Positions 11,740 through 22,844 of a DNA stretch of 64,000 bases are shown here, in pieces. The stretch is taken from assembly GCA_032433595.1 (NCBI GenBank), contig JASWJB010000147.1, forward strand, positions 34,402 to 98,401. Reading direction: 5' to 3'. Each line of letters starts with the position of its first letter. Within the stretch, counting starts at the first letter, position 1. The translations under genes and the position numbers were made by a program. The notes beneath the pieces are model-generated. The model was not told the origin of the DNA and searched no databases. It saw only the letters and a list, made by a program, of their open reading frames with translations. The stretch is from Conoideocrella luteorostrata. Its lineage: Eukaryota; Ascomycota; Sordariomycetes; Hypocreales; Clavicipitaceae.

Positions 11740-12850
11740 AACGCAGCTCACGTATGTTCTTAGGAAGATTTATTTCATGCTACTTACGTTTAAAATCATA
11801 AGTCAACTACACCGCCGGGAAAGAACTATGCAGCAGGTGGCTTTTGAATCTGGTTCACTTAGAAGAAGTAAGCATTTTCGTGACTTTATCCACGTTTGGA
11901 ATATAAACGAAGCAGACATAGGTAAGTGTGCCAAACAGCGGCGATTACTACAATGTTTAACAAGGGGTATTCTTTTTCTTTTTCATTTTATTCAATAATT
12001 AGCATCCTTTTTCATTGCGCTGTTATTTGCTAATCTGGCTCATGACTTGAGGTCAAAAGGTCTTACAGGAAAAAGCACGCTGTGTCTCAACTGCTTCATT
12101 ATTTTCATTACGCAAATAGCTTCGTGAGTTTTTTTTTAGTTTTTTTTAACAAAAAAAAAAAAAACGAGTACCTGTTGTTTTTGTCAACATTAAAATTTTT
12201 TTGCATGTGGCGCTTCAAACAGTCCTTACTGTAATCTTCTGGAGAAAAAAGTTGCTTTATGACATGCGGGTGGGTGTGCCAACGATCATGCAATAATGAG
12301 ATGGCTGAATCACTTTCCAGAGAAGATAGACGTGTTCGTTATGACGGAGCAATAATAGAAAAATTACTGAGAGCCATTAAAATGCTTCATCTGTGACAAC
12401 TTCACATAACCGGACATAATCAGCTTTTAGTTCATTGAAAGTTCGCCCGTCTCTGCAAGGTAGTGTGGACGACAGAAGATGGATGGTGTCAGCCACGGTT
12501 CAAGTAGTGCAATAATTGTCGGTCTTTAGTTTGTCCTGTTTTTGATGTGATTCATCATACAAGCCCAAAAAAATCATGACATAAAAAGGATGACACAAAA
12601 AAAAAACAAGATAGTCACATGCCGTCTCTCGCGCAGCGCATGAAAAGCGAAAGGTTTGGGCGGACGACACATTTTATGAGCAAATCTCTCCTTTCGTGCA
12701 GAGTTCGGTACGGCGCTGGCAGCTCACATGGCTCACATGAGATTAATCACGTCGGGTATTTGCACTGCTCAGCAAGAAAATGCAATTATTCGTTCCTGAA
12801 GATCATGAAAATACGAGACGTTGGATTGGATGGTTAGCTGCCAGAAGGAT
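11740..12850. other. AT-rich island, possible decayed insertion
   Basis: This stretch is far richer in A and T than its surroundings, with homopolymer A and T runs near 12130 and 12155. It carries a 31-codon frame at 12301-12396 (MAESLSREDRRV...) that I cannot assign. There are no terminal repeats that I can see and no transposase motifs. It could be a decayed mobile element or simply relaxed spacer. Confidence 0.4.
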
Positions 12851-14523
12851 GATCACGGTGTTGGCGGGTCTTTGACGGATTGGGCGGATGCTATTTTGAG
12901 CAACCTGACCAGGGGTGCAGGAGCCTGTCTGTTCCTGTTCCTGTTCCTGGCACCAGCGGTGATGCTGCGCCTCAGTGACTAGTAGATTGCGCCTCAGCAG
13001 ATGGAGTTGGGGCTGAGTATACGGAGCACTCCATACAGAATATACCGTACTCCGTAATTAACTACTGAAATGCTCGTCAGCCAGCCAGTTTGCCTGCCCA
13101 GGGGATGTTGACGTTGCCCGGCAGCCGACCATGCGTGCCGGATACGAGAATTGTTGCTGCCGAAAACGCCCTGTTGCCGTCTCGTTTTGCTGCCTTCCTT
13201 CGATCAGTGCCATCTCTGCAAGCTTAGGTTATTATTTCCCCCCCGATTGACTTACTGAGCAACATTGGTGGCTACTATTCCGTACCTAGGTGCTCTTATG
13301 GGGGTACCACAACGTCGAGCCATATGCCCATGCTTAGGTAGCTTCTGTTCTTTTCTTTTCTTTTTTTTTTCCCCAGCAGGTGACAGAAGTCTAGCTACTT
13401 GGCTGCTTCTGGGTATGACGTATGTAACAAAACGGCAGAAAATACGATTGAGCGGTGGACAATAAATGGCTTTCGGACCACGGTGCATGCAAGAAAGAAT
13501 GATGCTGCTTCACACCGCCACGGCAAAGACATGAATATCCCTTATTTCCGGACAAATACACACATGGACCTCTTGTAACCAACTAGCCCATCAGCCCTAA
13601 TGAGGAGCTGGCAACAGGCTGCGCGCGAGCACCTATACGCCCATCTACAATACAATAAGCACTCGAGCCTATACTGTAATAGCGGCGGCGGCGGCACCAG
13701 CACCAGCAGCCGCGAAGCATAGCAGAGCAGAGCAGAGCGGAGCAAGGGCTTTCTGCAATACCGCCCGAAGCGGCCATCCGCAGGCCCCGTTCTGCTGATG
13801 GACGCCCAGTGACGACGACCAGCGCGCTGCCATCCGATGCGCCACGACGCTGCGAGATGAACGGCCACAGGTGTCATTGTCATTGTCATTGGCTCCAGCT
13901 GGCAGAGAATATACTCCGTAGAATGCAGCGGAATCGCGGGCATTGGAGAACATGAGACATGATGACATTGACACTACAAAGTGGATGAAAGGACCATAGC
14001 CATGACCTCAGTCCTGCAACCAATGCTTTGTAGACGTCCTTTCCCAGACACGGGGATGCTAAGAAAATACGAGGTTCAGACAAAAAGTACGTTATGTCTT
14101 CTCCATAGCTACCCAGCAATCAGAGAGAGAGGTCTGTCAGTCGCCTTCAGTCAATCCTCGCTGCCCAGCAACTTGGTCCCTGCTAAGGAGGTGAGGGGCA
14201 GCCAAGAGTAATGCTCTTTTGCCCCGCCCCTCGCCTCAGACCCTGGCACCCCTGGCAGCCTGTGGCACAATGTGCTCGCGCCGCGCTCAAGCCGACCCAC
14301 ACAGCCTCTGCGTCAACTGGACTGGATTTGCTGGACTGACGACGTCAACCGTGGCCCACGTCGATCAACACACGCCAGACCCGACCCGTAGTTACAAATA
14401 GAGCTACAAATAGTTTGGTGTACATACGTAGGTGTTTACGGGCCACAGCCTGCTTCTGCAAGCCGACAAAAGCTTGTGTTTCCGACTGGATTACGGATTA
14501 CCTACGGAGTACGGAGTACCTAA

Positions 14524-14544
14524 CTAGCTAGCTAGCTAGCCAAT
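14524..14544. promoter_or_regulatory. CTAG tandem repeat followed by CCAAT box
   Basis: Four copies of CTAG (14524-14539) run directly into CCAAT (14540-14544), about 280 bases upstream of the UAP1 ATG and 50 bases before a TATA-like TTTATAAG. CCAAT boxes are bound by the HAP complex in filamentous fungi. The role here is inferred from position only. Confidence 0.4.
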
Positions 14545-14820
14545 CTGATTGTTGCGCTTTCGTACTCGGCAAACGCCAATACTACACCGTTCTTTATAAG
14601 TCACCGCCATCGCCGCCTCCCCGGGCTGGACTCTGGACCCTTGACTTCTCCTCCTCTCATATTCACCAAACAAACCCCTCCATTGCTCTCTAGATACCCC
14701 CCTTTGTCACTCCCCCTAACTTCGCCTACCACCCATACTTTCTTGTTGAAAACATTCTTCCCCAAGAAGCTCTCTGTTCCAGCTGAACGCCCTCAATCTC
14801 AGCTCTCAAATACAGACACA

Positions 14821-16411
14821 ATGGACAAGGTCAAGGAGATTCTCCATGTCGGTTCCAAGAGCGGTAGCAGTGACCACAAGCCTTCGGAGCCGTCAGCAGA
14901 GGCTGTGGCCGACCTCAAGGCCAAGTACGCCGAGGCTGGTCAGGACCATGTCCTCACCTTCTACGACTCTCTCAATCCCGCAGACAAGGCAGCTTTGTAC
15001 GACCAATTATCTAGCTTCAACCCCGCCCACATCAACGACATAACAAAACGAGCACTTGGCGAAACCAAGTCGGACACTCCTGACACCCTCGAGCCCCTCC
15101 CCGAATCCGCTCAGGCCAGCATTCTCGACTCGAGCGCAGATGACATCAACAAATGGTACAGCTCAGGCCTGGACCTTATTGGCAGGAACAAAGTTGCCGT
15201 GGTCCTCATGGCTGGTGGCCAGGGAACACGATTAGGGAGCTCCGCCCCCAAGGGCTGCTACGACATCGGATTGCCGTCTCACAAGAGCTTGTTCCAGATC
15301 CAGGCCGAGCGGATTCGACAGATCCAGGAGCTTGCTGCCAAGAAGGACGGCAGTGGCTCCGTCGTGGTCCCCTGGTACGTCATGACCAGCGGCCCAACCC
15401 GCAAGCCCACCGAGGACTTCTTCGAGGAGAACAAGTACTTTGGCCTGAACAAGGCCAACATCCAGATTTTTGATCAGGGTGTCCTGCCGTGCATCTCCAA
15501 CGAAGGCAAGATTCTTCTCGAGAGCAAGGGCAAGGTCGCCGTTGCCCCCGACGGCAACGGCGGCATCTACCAAGCCTTGATTGTGTCCGGTGTCCTCGAT
15601 GACATGCGCAAGCGGGGCATTGAGCACATTCACGCCTATTGTGTCGATAACTGCTTGGTCAAGGTTGCCGATCCCGTTTTCCTTGGCTTCTCGTCGTCAC
15701 TAGACGTCGACATTGCTACCAAGGTGGTGCGCAAGCGTGACGCGACCGAGTCTGTTGGCCTGATCCTCTCCAAGAACGGCAAGCCGGACGTGGTCGAGTA
15801 CTCTGAGATTGACAAGGCCACAGCCGAGGCCGAGGACCCCAAACATCCTGGTGTTCTGAAGTTCCGGGCCGCCAACATCGTGAACCACTACTACTCGTTC
15901 CGCTTTTTGGAGTCTATCCCCCAGTGGGCTCACAAGCTGCCTCATCACATTGCCCGAAAGAAGATTCCGTTTGCCGACACCGAGACCGGCGAGACTGTCA
16001 AACCCGAGTCACCCAACGGCATCAAGCTCGAGCAGTTTGTCTTTGACGTCTTCCCCATGCTGCCTCTGGAAAAGTTCGCATGCATGGAGGTCCGTCGTGA
16101 GGACGAGTTCTCTCCCTTGAAGAATGCGCGAGGCAAGGGCCAGGACGACCCCGACACCAGCCGAAGTGATATTATGGCCCAGGGCCAACGATGGGCCGCT
16201 GCGGCCGGTGCAACGGTTGTGGCCGATGGGGGCGTTGAGGTGTCTCCTCTGATCAGCTATGTAAGTTCCCAACTTGGCTCGGCTTGTTCGTACAATACGA
16301 GTATGTCCATGTAGCGCCTTTGCTAACGAACCAAATTCACAGGGTGGCGAGGGTCTCGAAAAGCTCAGTGGCAAGACTATCACAGCGCCCGCTGTTTTGG
16401 AGCGAGAATAA
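14821..16411 (+). CDS. UAP1: UDP-N-acetylglucosamine pyrophosphorylase
   Basis: Exon 1 (14821-16260) and exon 2 (16343-16411) encode 502 residues. The 82-nt intron has a GTAAGT donor, a GCTAAC branch site and a CACAG acceptor, leaving a last exon of only 22 codons plus stop. The enzyme makes UDP-GlcNAc from UTP and GlcNAc-1-phosphate in the cytosol, feeding chitin, N-glycans and GPI anchors. The nucleotide-binding loop AGGQGTRLG lies at residues 131-139, followed by [11 protein letters not shown]. Further family text: [30 protein letters not shown], and FVFDVFP near the C-terminus. The ATG is preceded by ACACA; the frame stays open for 60 codons upstream without another ATG, so this start is right. 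Length matches fungal homologues. Confidence 0.95.
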
Positions 16412-16909
16412 ACTAGTTTTGTCGGGGAAAAAGAAAAGAGGAAAGGAAACGGGGAATTTGCGTGTATTTCTTGCTTGGGGGCGTTAATTGCGAGGGTCAC
16501 CAGGAAGAAATGCTTTATCACAGGGATCTACGCAGGGATATAGGTTGCATGCAGGTACTGTCTTGCAACCAAATGCATTAGAGCGAAGCACTTTGCCAGC
16601 TTTTCTTTTTACCATGAACGACAAATATTGTTCATGTTAAGCCACAGTCCGTGTACATTACCTACTGACCTCTAAATCGTGAAAGCAGCAAAATCAGGAC
16701 AATGAAGCACCAGTTAAGCACGCTATGTATACCATTGAAGCTCGCCAGCTTTCAAACATGATTATAAATTGGCGCTACCGTGTGGAGCAAGTATTTTATA
16801 TGTTCAAATAGAGCTACAAACAGGCTCCTCTATATTTTTTTCTATCCACTATCCATAAGCAAAGGAAGTGGCCATCACTTCGTTTTACATATCTAGACTC
16901 TACTTTACT
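16412..16909. other. Convergent spacer between UAP1 and TRR1
   Basis: 498 AT-rich bases that should contain both 3' untranslated regions. No gene or repeat seen. Confidence 0.7.
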
Positions 16910-18071
16910 TTACTCCTGCTCGCTAATGAACTTCTCGGCCTCGAGAGCAGCCATGCATCCAGTACCTATGAGCAGTTAGCATCTTGCCCAGTGAGCTCGC
17001 AAAGCCGGAGCCAATCCAATCGGATCAACTCAGCGTAAATTGAGGTAGAGGAAGGGGAGAGACGGAGACGGACCCGGGGGGGGGGGGGTAAAACATACCA
17101 GCACTAGTAATAGCCTGTCTGTACTTCTTGTCCTGCACATCACCTGCAGCAAAGACGCCCTCGATGCTGGTCAGCGTCGTGCCAGGCTTCGTCAGGATAT
17201 ACCCATCCGAATCCATATCCACCTGTCCCTTGACGAGGTTGGTCGCAGGATCATGGCCAATAGCGTAAAACAGGCCGTTTGCGTCGGCCACGTCCTCCTT
17301 CCCAGTTTTGGTGTCCTTGACGACAATATGGGTCATGAGGCCGTCCGCTCCGCCTCGCACCTCTGTGGCAACCGAGTTGAAGCGCACTGTCACCTTTTCG
17401 TTCTTCAGCAGTCTAGTGGCCATTGCCTTGCTCGCGCGAAGAACATCCCGACGCACAAGGACGGTAACGTGGCTGCCGTATTTGGTCAAAAACGTAGCCT
17501 CCTCAGCGGCCGAGTCACCTCCTCCGATCACGTAGAGAGGCTTGTTGCGGAAGATGGGGAGGGCGCCGTCGCAGACTGCGCACGCGGAGATGCCGTTCTG
17601 CCAGTACTTGTCTTCGCCGGGGAGGTTCATGCGCCGGGCGGATGCTCCTGTGGCGATGATGACAGCGTCGGCCGTGTGCGTCTCGTCGGGGTTGAACTCG
17701 GTGGTGTATTTGAAGGGGCGAGCGGAGAGGTCGAGCGTCGAGACGGTGTCGGTGACAACTTCTGTGCCGAACCGCTCGGATTGCTGCTTCATGTTATCCA
17801 TGAGCGCTTGGCCCATGATGCCGTCAGGGAAGCCGGGGAAGTTTTCGACCTCGGTCGTGGTGGTGAGTTGGCCGCCTGCGGCGATGCCATTGGCCATGAA
17901 GCCCTCATATAGGACGGCTGTCTCTCGATTATTTTAGTAAAAAAATTCCCCAGTGTGTAGAGTGGCAAGAGATAAAGCGCGCAACTTACGCTTCAGCTCT
18001 GCTCTGGCCAAATACACGGCTGCGGTGTGAGCCGCTGGGCCGGAGCCGATGATGACGACCTTGCTGTGCAT
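16910..18071 (-). CDS. TRR1: NADPH-dependent thioredoxin reductase
   Basis: Three exons on the minus strand, 18071-17990, 17917-17099 and 16965-16910, encode 318 residues from the first ATG. Donors are GTAAGT and GTATGT; intron 2 begins close to a C13 run (sense strand). This is the low-molecular-weight flavoenzyme that reduces thioredoxin. Visible features: FAD-binding GSGPAA (residues 9-14), [17 protein letters not shown], redox pair CAVC (C140, C143), NADPH-binding GGGDSA, and the C-terminal FAD motif [10 protein letters not shown] followed by [20 protein letters not shown]. The leader upstream of the ATG contains no other ATG, yet is open in frame and reads as a mitochondrial presequence (separate entry). 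A Yap1-type site lies upstream. Function is certain. Confidence 0.96.
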
Positions 18072-18194
18072 CTTTCTGGCTCGCTCGGCGGCAGTAGCAC
18101 CGGGTGTGGATGTGGTCTTTTGAAATGCTGCCGCGGCTGCGATGGATAGTCCGGCACTGGAGCGCAGGGTCCGCCGGAGACTTGAGGCGAACAG
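18072..18194 (-). other. In-frame AUG-free extension of TRR1 resembling a mitochondrial presequence
   Basis: Forty-one codons directly upstream of the TRR1 ATG are open in its frame. Starting at a CTG (18194-18192; A at -3, T at +4) they read LFASSLRRTLRSSAG, then LSIAAAAAFQKTTSTPG, then ATAAERARK. The segment has six Arg, two Lys, many Ser and Ala, and only one acidic residue, at its end. That is the composition of a cleavable matrix presequence. No ATG exists in any frame between the upstream in-frame TAA (about 18301-18303) and the TRR1 ATG. Yeast ALA1 and GRS1 use non-AUG starts to make mitochondrial forms; similar use here is inference. Confidence 0.55.
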
Positions 18195-18295
18195 CTTGGC
18201 GGTTTTCGACGGCGATTGACCCGGGGCGGAGGTTAGATTATTGATTGTATGGCTGGATTCCGAGGGTTGCGAGGCCGAGAAAAGTTGAGGGTGCT

Positions 18296-18302
18296 TTACT
18301 AA
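18296..18302 (-). promoter_or_regulatory. Yap1-type response element upstream of TRR1
   Basis: TTACTAA on the plus strand (TTAGTAA toward TRR1) is 225 bases upstream of the TRR1 ATG. It is the consensus of the oxidative-stress bZIP factor Yap1/NapA/AP-1, and thioredoxin reductase is a classic target. A seven-base site is expected several times by chance in 64 kb, so the evidence is position plus biology. Confidence 0.5.
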
Positions 18303-18900
18303 TTAGGGGTCGTAGATGCGTGGAGGGGTTAGGTGGTTAGAGGAGGGGCGGTTTGACGGGAGGGCTTTTATTGCGGGATTGAATTGAAAGATGGAATGCT
18401 CAACTACTGGCCGTCATTACTCGGGACCCTATTTACTTTAAGCACTTGGAGGCGAATTGGTATACTGCTAAGTACTCCGTACGCATACTAATATAGTAGA
18501 TTACGTTCGGGAATAGCAGAGATGGACTATTTGTCAAGCCCCGATTTCTAAGCTGTCGGCATGAGCGAGCATCACAACAAGAACAAACCGGTACCTGGTT
18601 AGTCAAACCATGCCGCCGCCCATGCGCCGTGCCCTCCATAGTTGCCCCATGTCGCATCAGAATTCGGCCGTCCGGATCTGCCAACTGAGCCAACCATGTA
18701 TAGCAACTACAGAACGGCGTTAGATACATCACGAACCCAGGTGTGCAAGGCCGCGGTCCGAAACCACTCTTCTCAAGTTGTTCTTCTCTCATCAGTGCTC
18801 ACCATAACTCTTATAATGCACCTTCATATACTCAGGATGCTCAATATGCTTAGTGCACTCAATGCAATTATATACATCAAACTCCTCTCCAAGCCGTCGA

Positions 18901-21514
18901 TCATCGCTGTCCGTCCTCCCCACCCCCCTTTCCAAACCTCGCGCCCAACCCTCCAATGTCCCTTCTGAAAAACTTGCCAAAATTCCTCAAATTCTCATTT
19001 ATGGTCGCCTTCTCTGCGCTTTGCCCTGTAGTGGTTCCAATATCCCTAGCCGCACTCAGCAGCTTCTCTCCCAAGAACCCTGCGTCGAATCGCGACCCCG
19101 AGGCTGCTGTTAATGCCGCACCAGGATTCATGCCAATACCGCCCGTGCTACCCATCCCGCTGGTCATCATGAGCGGCGCAAGTAACGGTGAGTTCTGAAC
19201 GAGTTTGTCGTTGGAAGAGCCATCTCTGTGAATGCCAAAGAGCTCAAGGAGGTGCGACTGGTCTTGCTTTCGAATGCCCTTCAACTCCAGAATCTTTTTG
19301 AAGTTGGTATCAGAGCGGTCTCCAATATGAATGAGATAGGCTTGGACGAGGCCTTCCGGGGGTGATTGGCGTATTTGAAGAGTTTTGAGGAGCGGATCCA
19401 TGCGACTCATGGACTGTTCGACGCGACGCACAAAGCTGGACGGCGGGCCTTGTTGGGTGGATGAAGGGTTATGATAGGAGAGGAGGTTACCGAATGACTT
19501 GGTCAAGGCATATTTGTCAACGAGCATCTGTACCAGTAAGTCAACATAGAACTCGAAGAAAGTGGCGGTTCGGTTTGGTTAGGAAAACTGACCTGCTGAG
19601 CACCAACCTCAGAAATCGGCCGACAATGCACAATGTTGTTGATATAGGCCGTGGCTAAATGCTCAATCAACTTGTCGCAGAATGCCTTCGCATACTGCTG
19701 CTTGGCCACCACACCCAGTATCTCCTCCGTCCTCGCATTGACGTGCCTGATCAGTTCGCCTACATACGAGCTCTGGTCGCCCGCGCTGTCCATAGTACTC
19801 CAATTTGTATTCTTCATTTCTCGCCACGTAGTCTCGCAATCCAATTCAACAATATGCACCAAGGCCAGCACAGCAGCGCTGGCCACACCCAGGAATGCAT
19901 CCGACTGCGAAGACATGTCCACCTTGGAAACAAGCTCATTGTCGATGCGCTTCTTGATGTTCTCTTCTAGTTGATTCGTGTTGGTATGCCAAAAGTCTGT
20001 TGTATTTAGGACCAAAACAGCATCCTGAACAGATGGGTTCCGCGATCCTCCGGCTTGTAGAATATGGAGTAGTACTTGTTGCGCATACTCATCCAGATAT
20101 TTGGACAGTACCTTGGACAAATCTAGCAATCGGTCACTGGTGGACAGTTTCGCACATTGCGAAAGCGTCAGCTTATAAAAGTGGAAAAGCTCAATGGCCG
20201 ATGGAATGACCGCTTGAGGTGAAAATTCCTCATCATCAGGGACGAGTGGTTGGCTGCGATACTTTGGTATCATGGACGCCAATTGTTTATCTTGCGAGTC
20301 AACCCACAAGCTCAAGTACGGCTCAAATGCTACGGAGATGAGGCCATTAAAGTTGTGCGACTGACCCTCCGCCGAGCTCAGAGTGTCAATGCTCGCCCTG
20401 GATTCGTTTGAGAACTTCTTCTCGATGCTTTGCTCGAAGTCGAGCGTTTCTTGTAAACAACTCAGCAAGAGGTTGACATCGATCTTGTTATTACCATCGC
20501 TCCTCCTCATACTTCTCTCCAAAATGCCCTTGAAATCCTCCCGCGTCCCATCACAGAACGCTGTCGCCAACAATTCACCCACATGCCAATTCGAAGGGAA
20601 GATGGCCGCATGGTCATCCTCATGCGTCTTGATCATGCGCTTAAACCACGAATACCTCCGGCCAATATTATCCAAGCTTCCCGCCTCATCATTGCCTCGA
20701 AAAACTTGTCGATATTCTCTTAGTTCCGTGTTGACGTACCAAGTAATAATTCTCGACTTGGCTGAGTCCCCTAACGCATCCAAAACGAGGCAGGATTCGA
20801 CTAACAGGTTCTTCTTGGAAGAAACTTCGCTTTTCGTAAACGCCATTTCAAAATCGTCACACACTTGCTCAAGAAGCTCTCTCTGAAGCTCGGAGACCTC
20901 GCGGCTTAGCGTCGCAATCTGCTCAATGCTTCGGTAGCTGTTGAAGTGCTTCATCAACTGAATGACAGCTTGTAGGAGACCGGCACACTCCCTATATTGC
21001 CTGGATTTAGCCAGACCACGCAGCTGCTCATAAGCGGTCGTCAGCATCTGTAACCTCTTCAATGCCGTCATGCTGAGGGTCAGATTTCGCTTTGTGCCAT
21101 CCAGCCGCTTGATTTCTGCCGTCATGGAGGTGATGCTCTGTTCTGTTTCTATCGCTCGTGACCGTACCGTCTCGATCTTGCGGAAGAGTTGTGCCAGCTC
21201 CGTCTGTGCCGATTGCATCCTCTCCAGACTTGAGTCTGGTTTGTAGGCTTGTTCAAGCTCCAGACTGTCGATTTCGCTGGATAGCACATTCTGGTGAGCC
21301 TGAAGGGCTTGTGACACTTGGCTGATGGACGAGACCGTCGAAGGATGGGGGAACAGCATATTGAGATGCTCCATTGGATCATAGTCGACTGTACCAAATC
21401 ATGCGACAGGGGTCAGCGCTTGCAGATATGTGGTTATTCAACTTCCTGAAGCAAGTACTGACCAGCGTCAAGCGCGGATGCTTCCACCGCGTTCCCGTTC
21501 ATCTTGACGGACAT
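18901..21514 (-). CDS. VPS53: Vps53, subunit of the GARP tethering complex
   Basis: Three minus-strand exons, 21514-21463, 21388-19593 and 19527-18901, encode 824 residues, close to yeast Vps53 (822). Both donors are GTCAGT; acceptors are GTACAG. Two ATGs are in frame at the start (MSVKM...); I took the first. GARP tethers endosome-derived vesicles at the trans-Golgi network. The Vps53 N-terminal domain is evident: EHLNMLFPHPSTVSSI, then a helical coiled region with RNLTLSMTALKRLQMLTTAYEQL and QYRECAGLLQAV. Later come RRYSWFKRM, NLLLSCLQETLDFE and VGELIRHVN. The C-terminal part is longer and Gly/Ala-rich in places, ending with FGKFFRRDIGGLGARFGKGG. No frameshift is needed. Confidence 0.92.
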
Positions 21515-22844
21515 GAAGCCAGCTTTGCAGTTTGCCTGGCATGTCAATGCTGTTTTTTTCGCGGTAGAGATGCCTCCAGTCTCGCTGTCTGCTCTAATTC
21601 GGCATTCGGCAGTCCCACCTACATCGCTAGGAGCAGATTGTGAAGCTGTCATCAACGCCATGACTACTCCGTAGCTTGACTGCCATCGAACAACGTCAAA
21701 AAGTGGGTCTAGCTTCAGCACCTTTGTGCTAGATTTCCACAACCAATGAGTTACTCGGCTGCGATGAAGTAGGGATTACTCTAAGCTCTAAGTACTATGC
21801 TATACAATATGTTATTGTTAGATTTTATGTATTACTTAAAAAAAAAAAAACTTCTACATTTATTGTTGCGTACAGAATAGTCCAACTGATAACAGTCACT
21901 CACGTGACAGAACTATCATATGTAAGAGAAGTTTCAAGATGAATTTAACAATTAACAATCTTACATCCCAGAGCTTATTATTGTGACTTAATCTATATCT
22001 ATACTCTTATGACTATCTACTACATACACTAATGGCGCGCTACATGCCGCTACTCGCCGCCACACACCACACACTGCTACACAGCACAAATCCGCAAGTC
22101 CTAGATTTCTGTGAAAAAGAATTATTAGTTAATATTTTCTAGCAGAATATAGTCGGAGAGCAATTTCATTGCGCAGTAAATTCAGGAACTTGTGTTGTAT
22201 GGCAGCGTGCGGCGCCGTGCGGCACGGATTGTGAGTTCAACAGAAATAAATAAATAGTTAATTAAGAAAAATTAAGAAAAAGCACTCGGATTTTACAATT
22301 TATCATTATTACTCAATTATATAGTTGTAGGGACTACTAGTAAGCTCTAAGCATTAGGTTATATAATGCCCTTTGTATATTAGCTCTTACACTTAATCAC
22401 TTATAGTGTAACCCAATTGCACTTGACACCTTGCCCACTTGATAACGATACACTAGTGTCGCAATCATGGAATGAGTCCTCCGTAGAGAAATGGAAGTAG
22501 CACAAAGAGAGGTTCAATCCTAAAGCATTCCCACATGCGCATCTACTGTCCAAGGGGCCGTAGAGACGAGTTGTAGGCCTTGGTTTTATTGGATCTCTGC
22601 CGCTTTATTTGTAAATCAACGCTGGAGCTTTCCAACTGGATACTTAACTGCAGAGAGCATTGATGGAGACGTCCCCAAGTCGTAGGCAGCCTGGTTTCGA
22701 TTCGTTAAATGCGTAATAAATCACCATAGAGACAACAAGTTTAACCATTCCAATAAAGTCGATTCTTCTTCCGCTTTGTATTCAATGCGACTCGCTGTTC
22801 TAATGTATACCACAACGCTGGCTGAGCACAGTATTTGATGCTGC
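21515..22844. other. Spacer with AT-rich decayed element
   Basis: This is the VPS53 promoter side (21515-21760; one TACTCCGTA-type motif near 21666), then an AT-rich stretch with flanking direct repeats (21769-22373), then normal-composition sequence to the stop of the FN3 gene. No gene supported. Confidence 0.6.
21769..22373. repeat. AT-rich segment bounded by imperfect direct repeats
   Basis: About 45 bases at 21769-21815 and at 22327-22373 align with roughly three quarters identity. Both start GTAGGGAYTACT and share TAAGCTCTAAG, then an AT-rich tail. The repeats are about 558 bases apart and the sequence between them is AT-rich and non-coding. This resembles a small decayed element with terminal direct repeats, or a local duplication; C-to-T decay of the RIP kind would give such a composition. 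No open frame of an element survives. Confidence 0.45.

Larger units (their letters stand above)
11607..14820. other. Long intergenic region with an AT-rich island
   Basis: About 3.2 kb between the DNA glycosylase start and the UAP1 start. Bases about 11740-12850 are markedly AT-rich. From 12850 on the composition returns to normal and TACTCCGTA-type motifs occur (near 13049, 13913, 14503 and 14510). A TATA-like TTTATAAG sits at about 14593, and a CT-rich leader fills most of 14630-14820. Also present are GTTCCT x3 near 12930 and a GGC/CAG-rich stretch near 13680-13745. No gene supported. Confidence 0.65.
18072..18900. other. Spacer between VPS53 stop and TRR1 start
   Basis: Both neighbours are on the minus strand, so this holds the TRR1 promoter and leader and the VPS53 3' end. 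A TACTCCGTA motif is near 18473. A minus-strand open frame (18980-18792) overlaps the end of VPS53; see findings. Confidence 0.65.

Noticed and set aside
14641..14820. In-frame upstream extension of UAP1
   Set aside because: No ATG in the extension; it is a CT-rich leader, and the ATG at 14821 fits the family N-terminus.
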